Below are positions 8,721 to 16,596 of a stretch of 64,000 bases of DNA, one piece after another; the stretch's first letter is position 1, and each line of letters begins with the position of its first letter. The notes beneath the pieces were generated by a model. It worked only from the letters and a program-made list of their open reading frames with translations, ran no database searches and was not told where the DNA came from. The DNA lies in contig CANMHG010000001.1 in NCBI GenBank assembly GCA_947497585.1, positions 806,001-870,000 on the forward strand. Reading direction: 5' to 3'. The stretch is from an uncultured Bacillaceae bacterium. GTDB lineage: Bacteria; Bacillota; Bacilli; Bacillales; Bacillaceae_L. The position numbers and the translations under genes are program-made.

Positions 8721-9545
8721 TTACCTTGTTACAGTTGATTTATCTTCTAGAAAAGGCTCGTACATCATGATTGCACGGTTTTCTGTTATAAATTCATCAT
8801 CAATTAATTTTTTTTCTATGTTATAGACTTTCCGGTATATAGTATTTTGCCTTACATAGCCTCCCCAATACTCAGCTGTGATACTGTGGTCCTTTTCATA
8901 GACTTCGTATGTTCGAGTTTTAGGATATTCTGCTCTCCATTCTCCGACCAAGTGGGTGTCTGTTAAGTAGACAATAAGCTGATGTGATTGGTTTGTTTCG
9001 TTTTTTATTTGTAAATCTAGATAATTATAGGCACAGGTTGCTCCACTTCCGAACGGCTGACTTCTCTTAGAATCTGGGAATACATCGTAACTGTGTCTAT
9101 ACCGTTCCGTCACAGTAAGCGGTGTATGTAGTGTCATCCAATAGATAAGGTTTGATAGCTGGCACAGCCCTCCTCCGACACCTGTTGTGACTTTTCCGTA
9201 ATGAAGAATCATTCCGTCCACATATCCTTTTCTTTTTGTGGTGCTTCCAATTAGGCGCCAATAAGAAAAAGTTTCACCAGGTTTAATTACAATCGTATTA
9301 AGTTGTTTTATAGCGATTGCAAGATTCTTGATTTTGTTATGCTGAAGCCACATGTCAACATCTTTGAGTTGACGTAAAAGAAGTGTTTTATGAGTAAAGA
9401 TCACATTAGGCAAATGTGATGGCTGTTTTCTCAGGGCATATTTCTCATCTCCAGCATACCACTTGGCGTAACGTTTCATTCGATAATACTTCTTTCCTAG
9501 ATAGATCCTTAACTTACTTCTAGTTATAGGTTGTAACGAAGTCAT
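8721..9545 (-). CDS. VanW family protein
   Basis: 274 residues. The VanW domain (roughly residues 75-215) is recognisable by GVGGGLCQLSNLIYW and the segment RYRHSYDVFPDS. VanW-like proteins occur in vanB-type vancomycin clusters and widely in spore formers, with unknown biochemical role, perhaps at the cell surface; no signal peptide is visible here. ATG at 9545 was chosen over GTG at 9554 because AAGGAG sits eight bases before it. It lies 23 bp after an AraC-type response regulator gene on the same strand, so the two probably form an operon. No other van genes are present, so resistance should not be inferred. Confidence 0.9.
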   Translation of the reverse strand: MTSLQPITRSKLRIYLGKKYYRMKRYAKWYAGDEKYALRKQPSHLPNVIFTHKTLLLRQLKDVDMWLQHNKIKNLAIAIKQLNTIVIKPGETFSYWRLIGSTTKRKGYVDGMILHYGKVTTGVGGGLCQLSNLIYWMTLHTPLTVTERYRHSYDVFPDSKRSQPFGSGATCAYNYLDLQIKNETNQSHQLIVYLTDTHLVGEWRAEYPKTRTYEVYEKDHSITAEYWGGYVRQNTIYRKVYNIEKKLIDDEFITENRAIMMYEPFLEDKSTVTR

Positions 9546-9568
9546 TTTTTCCACTCCTTTTGGCTATT

Positions 9569-11062
9569 TCAGCTTATACTATTAGTCTTAAACCCTCGTT
9601 TTCGAAAGTCACTAGGAGTCATGCCTGTTTGTTCTTTAAAAATGCGGCTAAAATAGTTACCATTTGCAAAGCCAGATTCCGCTGCAATTTCTTGAATATT
9701 AAGCTGTGTTTCTAGTAGTAGTTTTTTAGCTTCCTTTACTCTACTGTTTGTTATTAGCTGACTAAGAGACAAACCATGTTTTTTTACAAGTAGGTGACTG
9801 TAATAAGCTGGACTGCGCTCAACGAACTCTGCCACTTTTTGTAAGGATAAGGTTTTATCACGAAAATGAGTTTCAACATACTGAATTCCACGTTCAATCA
9901 CATCCATTTTGGATGATTCTTGATGCCTAATCACACCTTCTAATAGTTGATAGATAAAGAGCAGAATCTCTTGAACTATTCGATGCAGTACAGGACTATA
10001 CAGAATTGTTTCAAACACCTGATGATAGTGCTTTTCATAAAAATCTTGGTCCAGCCCATATGTTTTCATAAATCTCCTAATTTGAGCTAATATACTTGTT
10101 AGCCTTGTCCTTATTAAACCAGGCTCTGGATAGGGTTCGTGTATATTTAGAAATTCTTGATACATCCAAGCTTTTAACTGCTCATGGTTATTGTTGTGTA
10201 GCATTTCAATCCAATCTCTTTGCTCAGTTGGACTTAGAAACGGTTCAACTCTTCTCCATTTCCACTCTTCATCGATGCTAATAATTTGTCTGTATCCTTT
10301 ATAAAATGTTAGTTCAAGAGCATGTCGGGCTTGGATATACATTTGTCGAAGAGACCAGCTTTCGTCTGACAATGAGTGTAAAACAATAGCTATTGGATCT
10401 TCATATCGATCATTCCAATTTGATAATAAAAGATTCAGCTCTTGCCTAATATAAGGGTTCTCATTTTCAAACACACACACAATTAGGTCTGTTAGTGGAA
10501 GAATCACAGGCCTAATTGAAAACTCATATTCTTTCAAAAAATGTCTTAATAGGAGTATGCTGTCTTTATTTTCTGTTTGTAAAATACATAGTTGATATGG
10601 TTTGCCTTGTGTAGCCTCTTCTATAAAAAGTGATTGGTAGCTTACCATACTTGAGAAAGTGTTCTTACTAAGGGTATCTTCTAATACCACACTTGAGTGA
10701 TCGTGAAGGCATTTATATAATGTTTTACGGATTAATTCTGGTGAATGGGGTTTAACTAGGAGATTACTAGCCTGAATCTCCACAGCTTGCATAGCACGCT
10801 CAAATGTTCTTTCCGTTGTGGTCACAATAATCTGTTTCGAATAGCGTTGAACGAGCTTTTTAAAACTAGCCCACTCATTAGAGGGAATCATATCTAGCTC
10901 AATGATTACGTATTCTGGGAGTTCATTCTCTAATGTTACGACTAAGTCCTCTATATTTTCAATTAAAAGTATCTTGTCAAATGGAAGCGAGTATGAAGAA
11001 ACTAGCCACTGAATGCCAATTCGTTCATTGTAATCACGGTCTGCAATAAGTAGTGTTTTCAT
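9569..11062 (-). CDS. Response regulator with AraC-type DNA-binding domain (YesN-like)
   Basis: 497 residues: an N-terminal receiver-like domain (about 1-120), a long middle linker domain, and a C-terminal AraC helix-turn-helix pair (about 395-490; GFANGNYFSRIFKEQTGMTP). In the receiver, the acidic pair near ADRD and the lysine in LLVKPHS are kept, but the phosphoacceptor segment reads YVIIELDMIP, where neither E nor D sits cleanly at the canonical position. No sensor kinase is adjacent. It probably controls itself and the vanW-like gene downstream. GAGGAG lies 12 bases before the ATG, rather far. Confidence 0.88.
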   Translation of the reverse strand: MKTLLIADRDYNERIGIQWLVSSYSLPFDKILLIENIEDLVVTLENELPEYVIIELDMIPSNEWASFKKLVQRYSKQIIVTTTERTFERAMQAVEIQASNLLVKPHSPELIRKTLYKCLHDHSSVVLEDTLSKNTFSSMVSYQSLFIEEATQGKPYQLCILQTENKDSILLLRHFLKEYEFSIRPVILPLTDLIVCVFENENPYIRQELNLLLSNWNDRYEDPIAIVLHSLSDESWSLRQMYIQARHALELTFYKGYRQIISIDEEWKWRRVEPFLSPTEQRDWIEMLHNNNHEQLKAWMYQEFLNIHEPYPEPGLIRTRLTSILAQIRRFMKTYGLDQDFYEKHYHQVFETILYSPVLHRIVQEILLFIYQLLEGVIRHQESSKMDVIERGIQYVETHFRDKTLSLQKVAEFVERSPAYYSHLLVKKHGLSLSQLITNSRVKEAKKLLLETQLNIQEIAAESGFANGNYFSRIFKEQTGMTPSDFRKRGFKTNSIS

Positions 11063-11103
11063 ATGGGGTTTCGCTCCTCTTTCGGAATATAAATTGCTAT
11101 CTA

Positions 11104-11220
11104 AGTTAGACGAATATTTTTAATTTTAGACGAGTATTCCATGGCTGTAGGCGAGAATAATTAAATTACCGCGAGTATATTTCATTTAAGACGAATTTCT
11201 TTAACGGATAGACGAATAAA
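11104..11220. repeat. Array of six short repeats at 20-21 bp period
   Basis: Six degenerate copies of a TTAGACGAGTATT-like unit: the CGA core falls at 11111, 11131, 11152, 11172, 11192 and 11213 (steps 20, 21, 20, 20, 21). It lies upstream of the response regulator gene and downstream of the mug terminator. It is non-coding, since the mixed steps break any frame. Possible sites for a protein binding one DNA face. Confidence 0.85.
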
Positions 11221-11270
11221 TCATACAGTATTAACTGTTTTCAATTTTATATTAGTTGTTTATCCAAATT

Positions 11271-11320
11271 CTACACCAAAAAAGCTGCTTCCAGTTACCA
11301 AAAACTGAAAAAAGCAGCTT
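11271..11320 (-). terminator. Terminator after mug
   Basis: Minus strand arms AAGCTGCTT and AAGCAGCTT with an inner CAGTT/AACTG pair, ending in six T. Follows the stop codon at 11327. Confidence 0.85.
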
Positions 11321-11326
11321 ATTACA

Positions 11327-11827
11327 TCACAAAATGTCCTTCAATCCCTTATAAATCTCAACGATTTCATCCATCTTCATACGAACTAATCCACTCGACG
11401 ATGGTGCAACAAAGTCAATAGTTCCCGGTACAACGGATTCCTCCTGAGCACCCCAAGGAAGCTTCTTTTTCCCGCTTAACTCTTGGTAGACACCTTTTCC
11501 TACATAACAAACGATCTTTGGCTTGTAATAGACAAATTTTCGTTTTAATTCCTTACTGCCATCTAAATATTCTTCCTTCGTTATCTCATCGGCTGCCTTT
11601 GTGGGTCGCGCAACAATATTGGTTAGCCCATAGCCTAAATCCAACAACTTATAATCCTCAGTGGTGTCGTATTTTCTCGGTGTTAAACCTGCTTTATGTA
11701 AAATCGTCCAAAAGCGATTATTTGGATTGGAAAAATGATGTCCTGTTTCGGATGAGCGAATACTAGGATTAAAGCCAACAAATAAAACATCTAAATTTTC
11801 TTTGATGTGATCCTTAATTGGATTCAT
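11327..11827 (-). CDS. mug: G/U mismatch-specific DNA glycosylase (Mug/TDG family)
   Basis: Removes uracil, and often thymine or damaged pyrimidines, from mismatches with guanine, leaving an abasic site for base-excision repair. The catalytic motif GFNPS is at residues 18-22, followed by the family segment FSNPNNRFW; a second motif near VPGTIDFVAPSSSGL forms the intercalation loop. 166 residues from ATG 11827, chosen because GAAGGAG lies shortly before it; the frame could open earlier inside kynA. It follows kynA by 20 bp, likely co-transcribed, with no obvious functional link. Confidence 0.92.
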   Translation of the reverse strand: MNPIKDHIKENLDVLFVGFNPSIRSSETGHHFSNPNNRFWTILHKAGLTPRKYDTTEDYKLLDLGYGLTNIVARPTKAADEITKEEYLDGSKELKRKFVYYKPKIVCYVGKGVYQELSGKKKLPWGAQEESVVPGTIDFVAPSSSGLVRMKMDEIVEIYKGLKDIL

Positions 11828-11847
11828 TTTTCCATCTCCTTCATCAT

Positions 11848-12693
11848 CTATAGTTTTGTTCGTATACTCCAAAGCTCAGGGAAAAAGCGGTGTTCAATCA
11901 CTTGCTTCAGATAAGAAACTCCAGCTGATCCACCTGTCCCAGGCTTATGTCCAATAATTCGTTCCACAGTAATCATGTGGTTGTAACGCCAAAGCTGTTG
12001 TTTATTTTCAATATCTACTAGCTTTTCTGCAAGTTCATATAAGTCCCAGTACTTATTAACATCTCTGTATACGGTTAACCAGGCTTCTTCGACACTTGTA
12101 TTTGTTGTATAATCCTGTGTCCAGTCTCGCTCTAAACGTTCAGTGTCAATAGTTAATCCTCGTTTTGACATAGCAAGAATAGCTGCATCATAAATACTTC
12201 TGTCTTTTAACGCCGACTGTAAAATCTCATATAATTCTGGTTGGTGTTTGTAGACAGAAAGTACTCCTTCTTTTTTATGCCCTAAAGTAAATTCAATTAA
12301 ACGATTTTGAAAGGATTGGAAGCCAGAGGATCGTCCTAGCTTTTCTCTAAACTCCATATATTCAGCAGGTGTTAGTGTTGATAATACATCCCATGACTGG
12401 ATTAGCTGCTGTTGTATTCTCGATACCCTTGATAGCATTTTAAAGGCTGGTTCAAGTTCATTGCGCAAAATACTCTCTTTCGCTGCATTCATCTCATGTA
12501 AAATAAGCTTCATCCACAATTCGCTTGCTTGATGTATGATAATAAATAACATTTCATCATGATGACCCGATAAACCCTGCTGACTTGATAATATTTTATC
12601 TAATTGAAGATAATCACCATAAGTCATATCATTTGAAAAGTCTTTATGTATCCCTTCTTTTGTTTCCGAATGGCTGCTATTGTTTTCCGTCAC
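11848..12693 (-). CDS. kynA: Tryptophan 2,3-dioxygenase
   Basis: Heme enzyme that opens the indole ring of L-tryptophan to N-formylkynurenine, the first step of the kynurenine route. 281 residues; diagnostic segments include [30 protein letters not shown] (substrate and heme pocket) and the C-terminal [18 protein letters not shown] start with GGGGGAG nine bases before it. In B. subtilis-group relatives kynA is grouped with kynB and kynU; neither is next to it here. Its promoter is overlapped by a perfect cre, so carbon catabolite repression is likely. Confidence 0.96.
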   Translation of the reverse strand: MTENNSSHSETKEGIHKDFSNDMTYGDYLQLDKILSSQQGLSGHHDEMLFIIIHQASELWMKLILHEMNAAKESILRNELEPAFKMLSRVSRIQQQLIQSWDVLSTLTPAEYMEFREKLGRSSGFQSFQNRLIEFTLGHKKEGVLSVYKHQPELYEILQSALKDRSIYDAAILAMSKRGLTIDTERLERDWTQDYTTNTSVEEAWLTVYRDVNKYWDLYELAEKLVDIENKQQLWRYNHMITVERIIGHKPGTGGSAGVSYLKQVIEHRFFPELWSIRTKL

Positions 12694-12717
12694 TGTGTAA
12701 CTCCCCCTTTTTCTAAA

Positions 12718-12746
12718 AGTATGACAACGCTTACAAGTTTTATCAA
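12718..12746 (-). promoter_or_regulatory. kynA promoter overlapped by a cre
   Basis: Minus strand: -35 TTGATA (12741-12746), 17-bp spacer, -10 CATACT (12718-12723). The sequence TTGTAAGCGTTGTCA at 12722-12736 matches the cre consensus WTGNAANCGNWNNCW fully and covers the spacer up to the -10 box, a position where CcpA would block RNA polymerase. Confidence 0.75.
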
Positions 12747-12788
12747 GAGGAAATCCTCAAAAAGAGAACTCATTGTGTTAAATTCTAC

Positions 12789-13715
12789 TTAATTAAATAA
12801 AGCCATATATCCAAACTTATCCTCATAAAGCTTTTCAAATATTGCTACTCCTTGATAAAAACTAGTATCATAGTTTCCTTTATCATCAACACTCCATGAA
12901 GTTGATAGGATGGTATGGCAATAACCCCACAGTAACAGTCTTTGTTCATTTAACTGTAATTCCTCTGTAAAAATTTCTACTCTTCTTTTAATTACATCAT
13001 ATGCATTTTTTATAGGGAGCTTATTTAACATATACTGAATCAAATCATACTCAATTTCTCCAATCAAGCCCTTAGGGTCAATTGCTACCCAATGGTTGTT
13101 TTTTGAAGAAAGTACATTGTAATGGTGAAAATCTCCATGAAGAAGATTTTGCTGTGTTGTTGTGTTGTTGAGATAGGTAAAAATGGTAAGCGCCTTTTCA
13201 AGATTATCTATTGAAAAGGGACCGATACCATGAGGATGTTTCTCCACAATTCCTCTTAGATTATCCTCTCTTACCTTAATAGATGGTATTTTACTATTTC
13301 GAGGAGCTACTACTGATAACCTCTTAACAACATTTGCGGCAATCCGACTGGCCTCCTCATCATCATGAACCTCGGCAAGGGTACTTCCAGGTGTTAACTT
13401 TTCTAGTATAAAAATGCCATTTTCTTCGTCAAATTCAATAAGCTTAACCATACCTTTTCCATTAAATAACCGCAATACTTCTAGTTCGTCTTGAAATCCT
13501 TTACCAGGAATACAGATCTTAACTACTACCTCACTTCCATTTTCCATAATAGCTGGGGCAACATAATTAATTGAAAGAGCATATGGTTGTTTCATCTGTA
13601 AATTCCACTTATTTTCACAGTATTGAATAATTTCAGGTAGTTTACTCAACCACTCTTCTCCTTGAAGATTGAAATACATTCGCACTGATTGTACAAATTT
13701 CTCTTGTAATTCCAT
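12789..13715 (-). CDS. Aminoglycoside/hydroxyurea-type antibiotic kinase family protein
   Basis: 308 residues with a protein-kinase-like fold. The phosphotransferase motifs are visible: candidate ATP lysine in VVVKI (residue 66), catalytic loop HGDFHHYNVL (193-202) and metal-binding AIDPKG (211-216). The pattern IDPKGLIGEIEYDL is typical of the streptomycin 6-kinase/hydroxyurea kinase branch. A substrate cannot be assigned; chromosomal members in Bacillus are often of unknown role. GGGGGA lies seven bases before the ATG. Transcribed with its own leader between the P4H and kynA genes. Confidence 0.85.
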   Translation of the reverse strand: MELQEKFVQSVRMYFNLQGEEWLSKLPEIIQYCENKWNLQMKQPYALSINYVAPAIMENGSEVVVKICIPGKGFQDELEVLRLFNGKGMVKLIEFDEENGIFILEKLTPGSTLAEVHDDEEASRIAANVVKRLSVVAPRNSKIPSIKVREDNLRGIVEKHPHGIGPFSIDNLEKALTIFTYLNNTTTQQNLLHGDFHHYNVLSSKNNHWVAIDPKGLIGEIEYDLIQYMLNKLPIKNAYDVIKRRVEIFTEELQLNEQRLLLWGYCHTILSTSWSVDDKGNYDTSFYQGVAIFEKLYEDKFGYMALFN

Positions 13716-13759
13716 CCTAACGTCCCCCTTAAGACATACATGTTTATTTCAACATAAAC

Positions 13760-13786
13760 AAGCCATACTCCTCTAGAGCATGGCTT
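13760..13786 (-). terminator. Probable terminator after the P4H-like gene
   Basis: Arms AAGCCAT and ATGGCTT with an inner CTCTAGAG palindrome; the following stretch on the minus strand is only moderately T-rich. Confidence 0.5.
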
Positions 13787-13808
13787 ATAATTTATAGAAA
13801 AAATCTTT

Positions 13809-14465
13809 TTATCTTACCCTTTGTCTTCTCATCCATTGTGTTGCAGCCCACTTATCTCCTACAATTACCGGTGCACCACCATGTAACGTCAGATCGTTTA
13901 AAGCTGCATCATTATAGAAATACTCAAAATAAACTGCCATCCCTTTTTGTGGAGATACGGAGAAGTTTAGTTTTGGAAAATAGGTTTCTCCTCCTTGCTC
14001 TACATCATTCAAGTACATGACGAGTGTACTAATTCTTGGATTACTTGCAGCCTTACTTGTAGACGCGAAAAAGTCAAAATGTGCCTTATACTCTTGTCCA
14101 ACTTCATAATTGAGGATATGTAGGCTCTCGGCATGATCAACCGGGATATTCATGATTTGAGAAATTCTCTTCTCAATTCTTGCAACGATATCATTTTCTC
14201 CTTCTTCCAAAAATGTACCGCTACTCGTCCTCATTTCATTTACTTCACGAGCATTTCCAATTTTAGAACGCTGAATTCTACTCTTTGAAAACTCTATCAA
14301 TTGATCACACTCTTCATCACTAAGTACATTACCTAAAATAACAACAAGTGGTTCCTCTAATCTCGCTATGATGTTAATCTCTCTATCATCAGTTTTGATT
14401 TTATTTCCAACATGATTAAAAATCGTAGGTTCTTTAATCGTTAAATCGTGTGCATCCATTGTCAA
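13809..14465 (-). CDS. Prolyl 4-hydroxylase-like Fe(II)/2-oxoglutarate dioxygenase
   Basis: 218 residues, matching the short cytosolic prolyl 4-hydroxylases of Bacillus (such as the B. anthracis enzyme). The facial triad is visible: H129 and D131 in AHFDFF, H195 in TLHGG; K205 in GDKWAATQW would bind the 2-oxoglutarate carboxylate. The natural substrate is unknown; proline-rich peptides or collagen-like proteins are candidates by family. The frame opens with TTG at 14465, with AAAGG ten bases upstream; ATG at 14459 is an alternative. Confidence 0.9.
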   Translation of the reverse strand: MTMDAHDLTIKEPTIFNHVGNKIKTDDREINIIARLEEPLVVILGNVLSDEECDQLIEFSKSRIQRSKIGNAREVNEMRTSSGTFLEEGENDIVARIEKRISQIMNIPVDHAESLHILNYEVGQEYKAHFDFFASTSKAASNPRISTLVMYLNDVEQGGETYFPKLNFSVSPQKGMAVYFEYFYNDAALNDLTLHGGAPVIVGDKWAATQWMRRQRVR

Positions 14466-14809
14466 CTTACATCAACCTTTTCAAATTATTATAGTGGTGG
14501 AAATTGTTATTTCTTCTAAATAGAAGCCAGTTTTAATATAGTTCTTATTGTGGACTTGTTTCCTCCTATAATTCAAAATGGATGATAATTTTGATTAAAT
14601 TTTACACGCAGAAGCGACGTTTTTCTACTGTTTTTTTAAAAGTTAATAATCCTGTCAAATCTTTTCAGTATGAAAGATTACCCTTATGAAACCTTAACAC
14701 ACTATTTTTTAGTATTTAAATGTTAAAACTGCTAAAATTATGGAAAGTCTAAAATACTGATTACAGTCTAATTGGAAAGTATAGATTGTTGTGAACAGAG
14801 GTGTTAATA
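14466..14809. other. Intergenic region between divergent genes
   Basis: About 340 bp of AT-rich sequence between the P4H-like gene (minus) and the truncated dehydrogenase (plus). I found no convincing promoter pair, hairpin or reading frame. An AGGAGG on the minus strand (14562-14567) is not followed by a usable start codon and may mark a lost gene start. Confidence 0.4.
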
Positions 14810-15085
14810 ATGTCAAAAACAGTTGTTATAACCGGAGCTAACAGTGGATTAGATCTTGAAACTTGTAAATACTTTGTTAGCGAGGGATACAGATTAGTAA
14901 TGGCAATTCGCAATCTGGAAAAAGGGAAAAAAGTCAAAGAAGAATTATTAACAATCAACCCAAAAGCAGAAATTGACCTTTTTTATCTTAATCTAGCAGA
15001 TTTATCGACGGTTCACGATTTTATTAGAGGCTTTTCAGAAAAATACAATCAACCAGCGTCTAAAGGAGCACTTCCAATCTTATAA
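14810..15085 (+). pseudogene. Truncated short-chain dehydrogenase (N-terminal fragment)
   Basis: 91 codons matching only the first third of an SDR enzyme: first beta strand and cofactor loop (VVITGANSG), then the segment to the second and third strands. In place of the canonical TGxxxGxG the loop reads TGANSGLD, with Asp at the last glycine, and the frame ends before the NNAG motif and the Tyr-Lys active site. It butts against the end of the convergent GNAT gene three bases on, suggesting that a deletion removed the rest. AGAGGTG precedes the ATG, so a short peptide could still be made, but not an enzyme. Confidence 0.75.
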
Positions 15086-15087
15086 AT

Positions 15088-15603
15088 CTAAGGAGTCAAC
15101 TTTTTTAGAGTATCTTCCCATCCATATACAGCTTCTTTTATCTGTTTACCCGCTATTTCAACATCTATGCTGTCTAGCTTTTTTCCTCCAAGAGCTTCAT
15201 AGAATAAACAAGATGGATTATCTTCTAACACAAGGACAAGCATGGAATAAAACCCTATTTCTTGTAGATTTAGGACAAGTGGCTTCACTAATGCCTTGCC
15301 TACTCCTTTACCTTGGTATTCTTTAAGAATATATATTGCATATAATTCACCGTCAAAACCTTCATATTTCCCGCTTCTTTCTTTTCCTCCAGATACAAAA
15401 CCAACGATTTTCCCGTCGATATCTTCTGCCACGTAAACAATCCCATCAGGAATACTCTCAATCCACAGTTGCTCACGACTTTCATAGGATAAATTGTTCA
15501 AAAATTCTGCTGGAAAGATATTTGCGTACGTTGTTCTCCAACTATCAACATGTACCTTAGCAATTGCCTTGGCATCTTTCAAAATTGCTTTTCTAATTCT
15601 CAT
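15088..15603 (-). CDS. GNAT family N-acetyltransferase
   Basis: 171 residues with the acetyl-CoA loop YQGKGVGKALV (the Q/R-x-x-G-x-G/A signature) and the terminal NPSCLFYEALGG motif of the GNAT fold. The N-terminal part (AKVHVDSWRTTYANIFP) places it with a common Bacillus subgroup of unknown substrate. ATG at 15603 fits the GGGGAT site better than GTG at 15615. A strong hairpin terminator lies upstream, between it and the pirin gene, so it has its own transcript. Confidence 0.88.
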   Translation of the reverse strand: MRIRKAILKDAKAIAKVHVDSWRTTYANIFPAEFLNNLSYESREQLWIESIPDGIVYVAEDIDGKIVGFVSGGKERSGKYEGFDGELYAIYILKEYQGKGVGKALVKPLVLNLQEIGFYSMLVLVLEDNPSCLFYEALGGKKLDSIDVEIAGKQIKEAVYGWEDTLKKLTP

Positions 15604-15675
15604 GTTCATCCCCACTTCAATTATTTATTTTTGTATTTCTAGTTTACTTAAATAATATTTTCAAAAAATACTTTA

Positions 15676-15706
15676 AAGCACACTAATTAGATTAACTAGT
15701 GTGCTT
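15676..15706 (-). terminator. Terminator after pirin gene
   Basis: Perfect ten-base arms AAGCACACTA and TAGTGTGCTT with an 11-nt AT-rich loop; T-rich flank on the minus strand. Confidence 0.75.
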
Positions 15707-15740
15707 CTGAAATCTTCAAATTTTTGGATTCTGCTTCTAT

Positions 15741-16565
15741 TTATACAAACTTCCCATCCATATAATCCTTATAAGACTGACGTACTTCTTCCTCAGTATT
15801 CATAACAAATGGCCCTCTTGCTACTACGGGTTCTTTAATTGGCTGTCCAGCATAAAGGAGAACCTTCATTGGCTGATTTGCTCGAACGGTAATGTATGAT
15901 TCTTCATCTAATCCAGCATTTTCTAAAAATAAGACTTGTCCAGTACGGCCTTCGGTATGATCCTTCCCGAAGGTGCCTTGTCCCTCTAACACATACAAAA
16001 ACCCATTATAGTCTCCAGGTAGTTCCTGTCTTACCTCAACTCCTGCATCTAAGTTGATTTCAACGAAAGTAACTGGAGTATGATTTAGGGTTGGAGATGT
16101 AACACCATTCGATGTTCCGGAAAATACACGCAGTAATGCTCCCTCTTTTTCAAATACTGGCATATCACTCGCCTTCATATTTTGATAACGAGGTTCTGTC
16201 ATCTTCTTATTAGCTTGTAGGTTCACCCACAACTGAAGGGAATGAACGGTTTCCCCTTCAGCTGGGTCTTCACTATGAATAACACCACTTCCTGCTGTCA
16301 TCCACTGAACATCACCAGGTAATAGCTCACCTTTACCAGCCTTATTATCAAAATGCTCCAGACGACCCTCAATCACATAAGTGACAGTTTCCATTCCCCT
16401 ATGAGGATGTAAATCAAAGGTTCCTTTTTGAAACCAATCTTCTGCTAAGATTAAGAACGGATCATATTCTGCCCAATTTCCAGGCTCTATTACTAAACCA
16501 ACCTTATGAGTTGGACTTTGCTGTTTATGGTGTACTGTTTTAACTGTCTTTATATTTCGCTCCAC
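15741..16565 (-). CDS. Pirin family protein (bicupin)
   Basis: 274 residues with two cupin domains. The N-terminal cupin keeps the metal ligands H53 and H55 (DLHPHRGMET), H97 and E99 (GVIHSED), a pattern shared with bacterial pirins that show quercetin dioxygenase activity. Physiological role unknown; redox or flavonoid-related functions are suggested for the family. The GTG start at 16565 has only a weak, distant site (GGGAAG), so the start is provisional. It follows helD by about 30 bp and may be co-transcribed with it. Confidence 0.9.
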   Translation of the reverse strand: MERNIKTVKTVHHKQQSPTHKVGLVIEPGNWAEYDPFLILAEDWFQKGTFDLHPHRGMETVTYVIEGRLEHFDNKAGKGELLPGDVQWMTAGSGVIHSEDPAEGETVHSLQLWVNLQANKKMTEPRYQNMKASDMPVFEKEGALLRVFSGTSNGVTSPTLNHTPVTFVEINLDAGVEVRQELPGDYNGFLYVLEGQGTFGKDHTEGRTGQVLFLENAGLDEESYITVRANQPMKVLLYAGQPIKEPVVARGPFVMNTEEEVRQSYKDYMDGKFV

Positions 16566-16596
16566 GACTCACACAACTTCCCTTCACTACTAAGAA

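Noticed and set aside
8721..9545. Vancomycin resistance cluster
   Set aside because: Only a VanW-family gene is present; no vanA/B ligase, vanH, vanX or VanS-like kinase nearby. The family is common in spore formers.
14562..14567. Ribosome binding site of an unannotated minus-strand gene
   Set aside because: AGGAGG is not followed by ATG, GTG or TTG at a usable distance, and no open frame follows.
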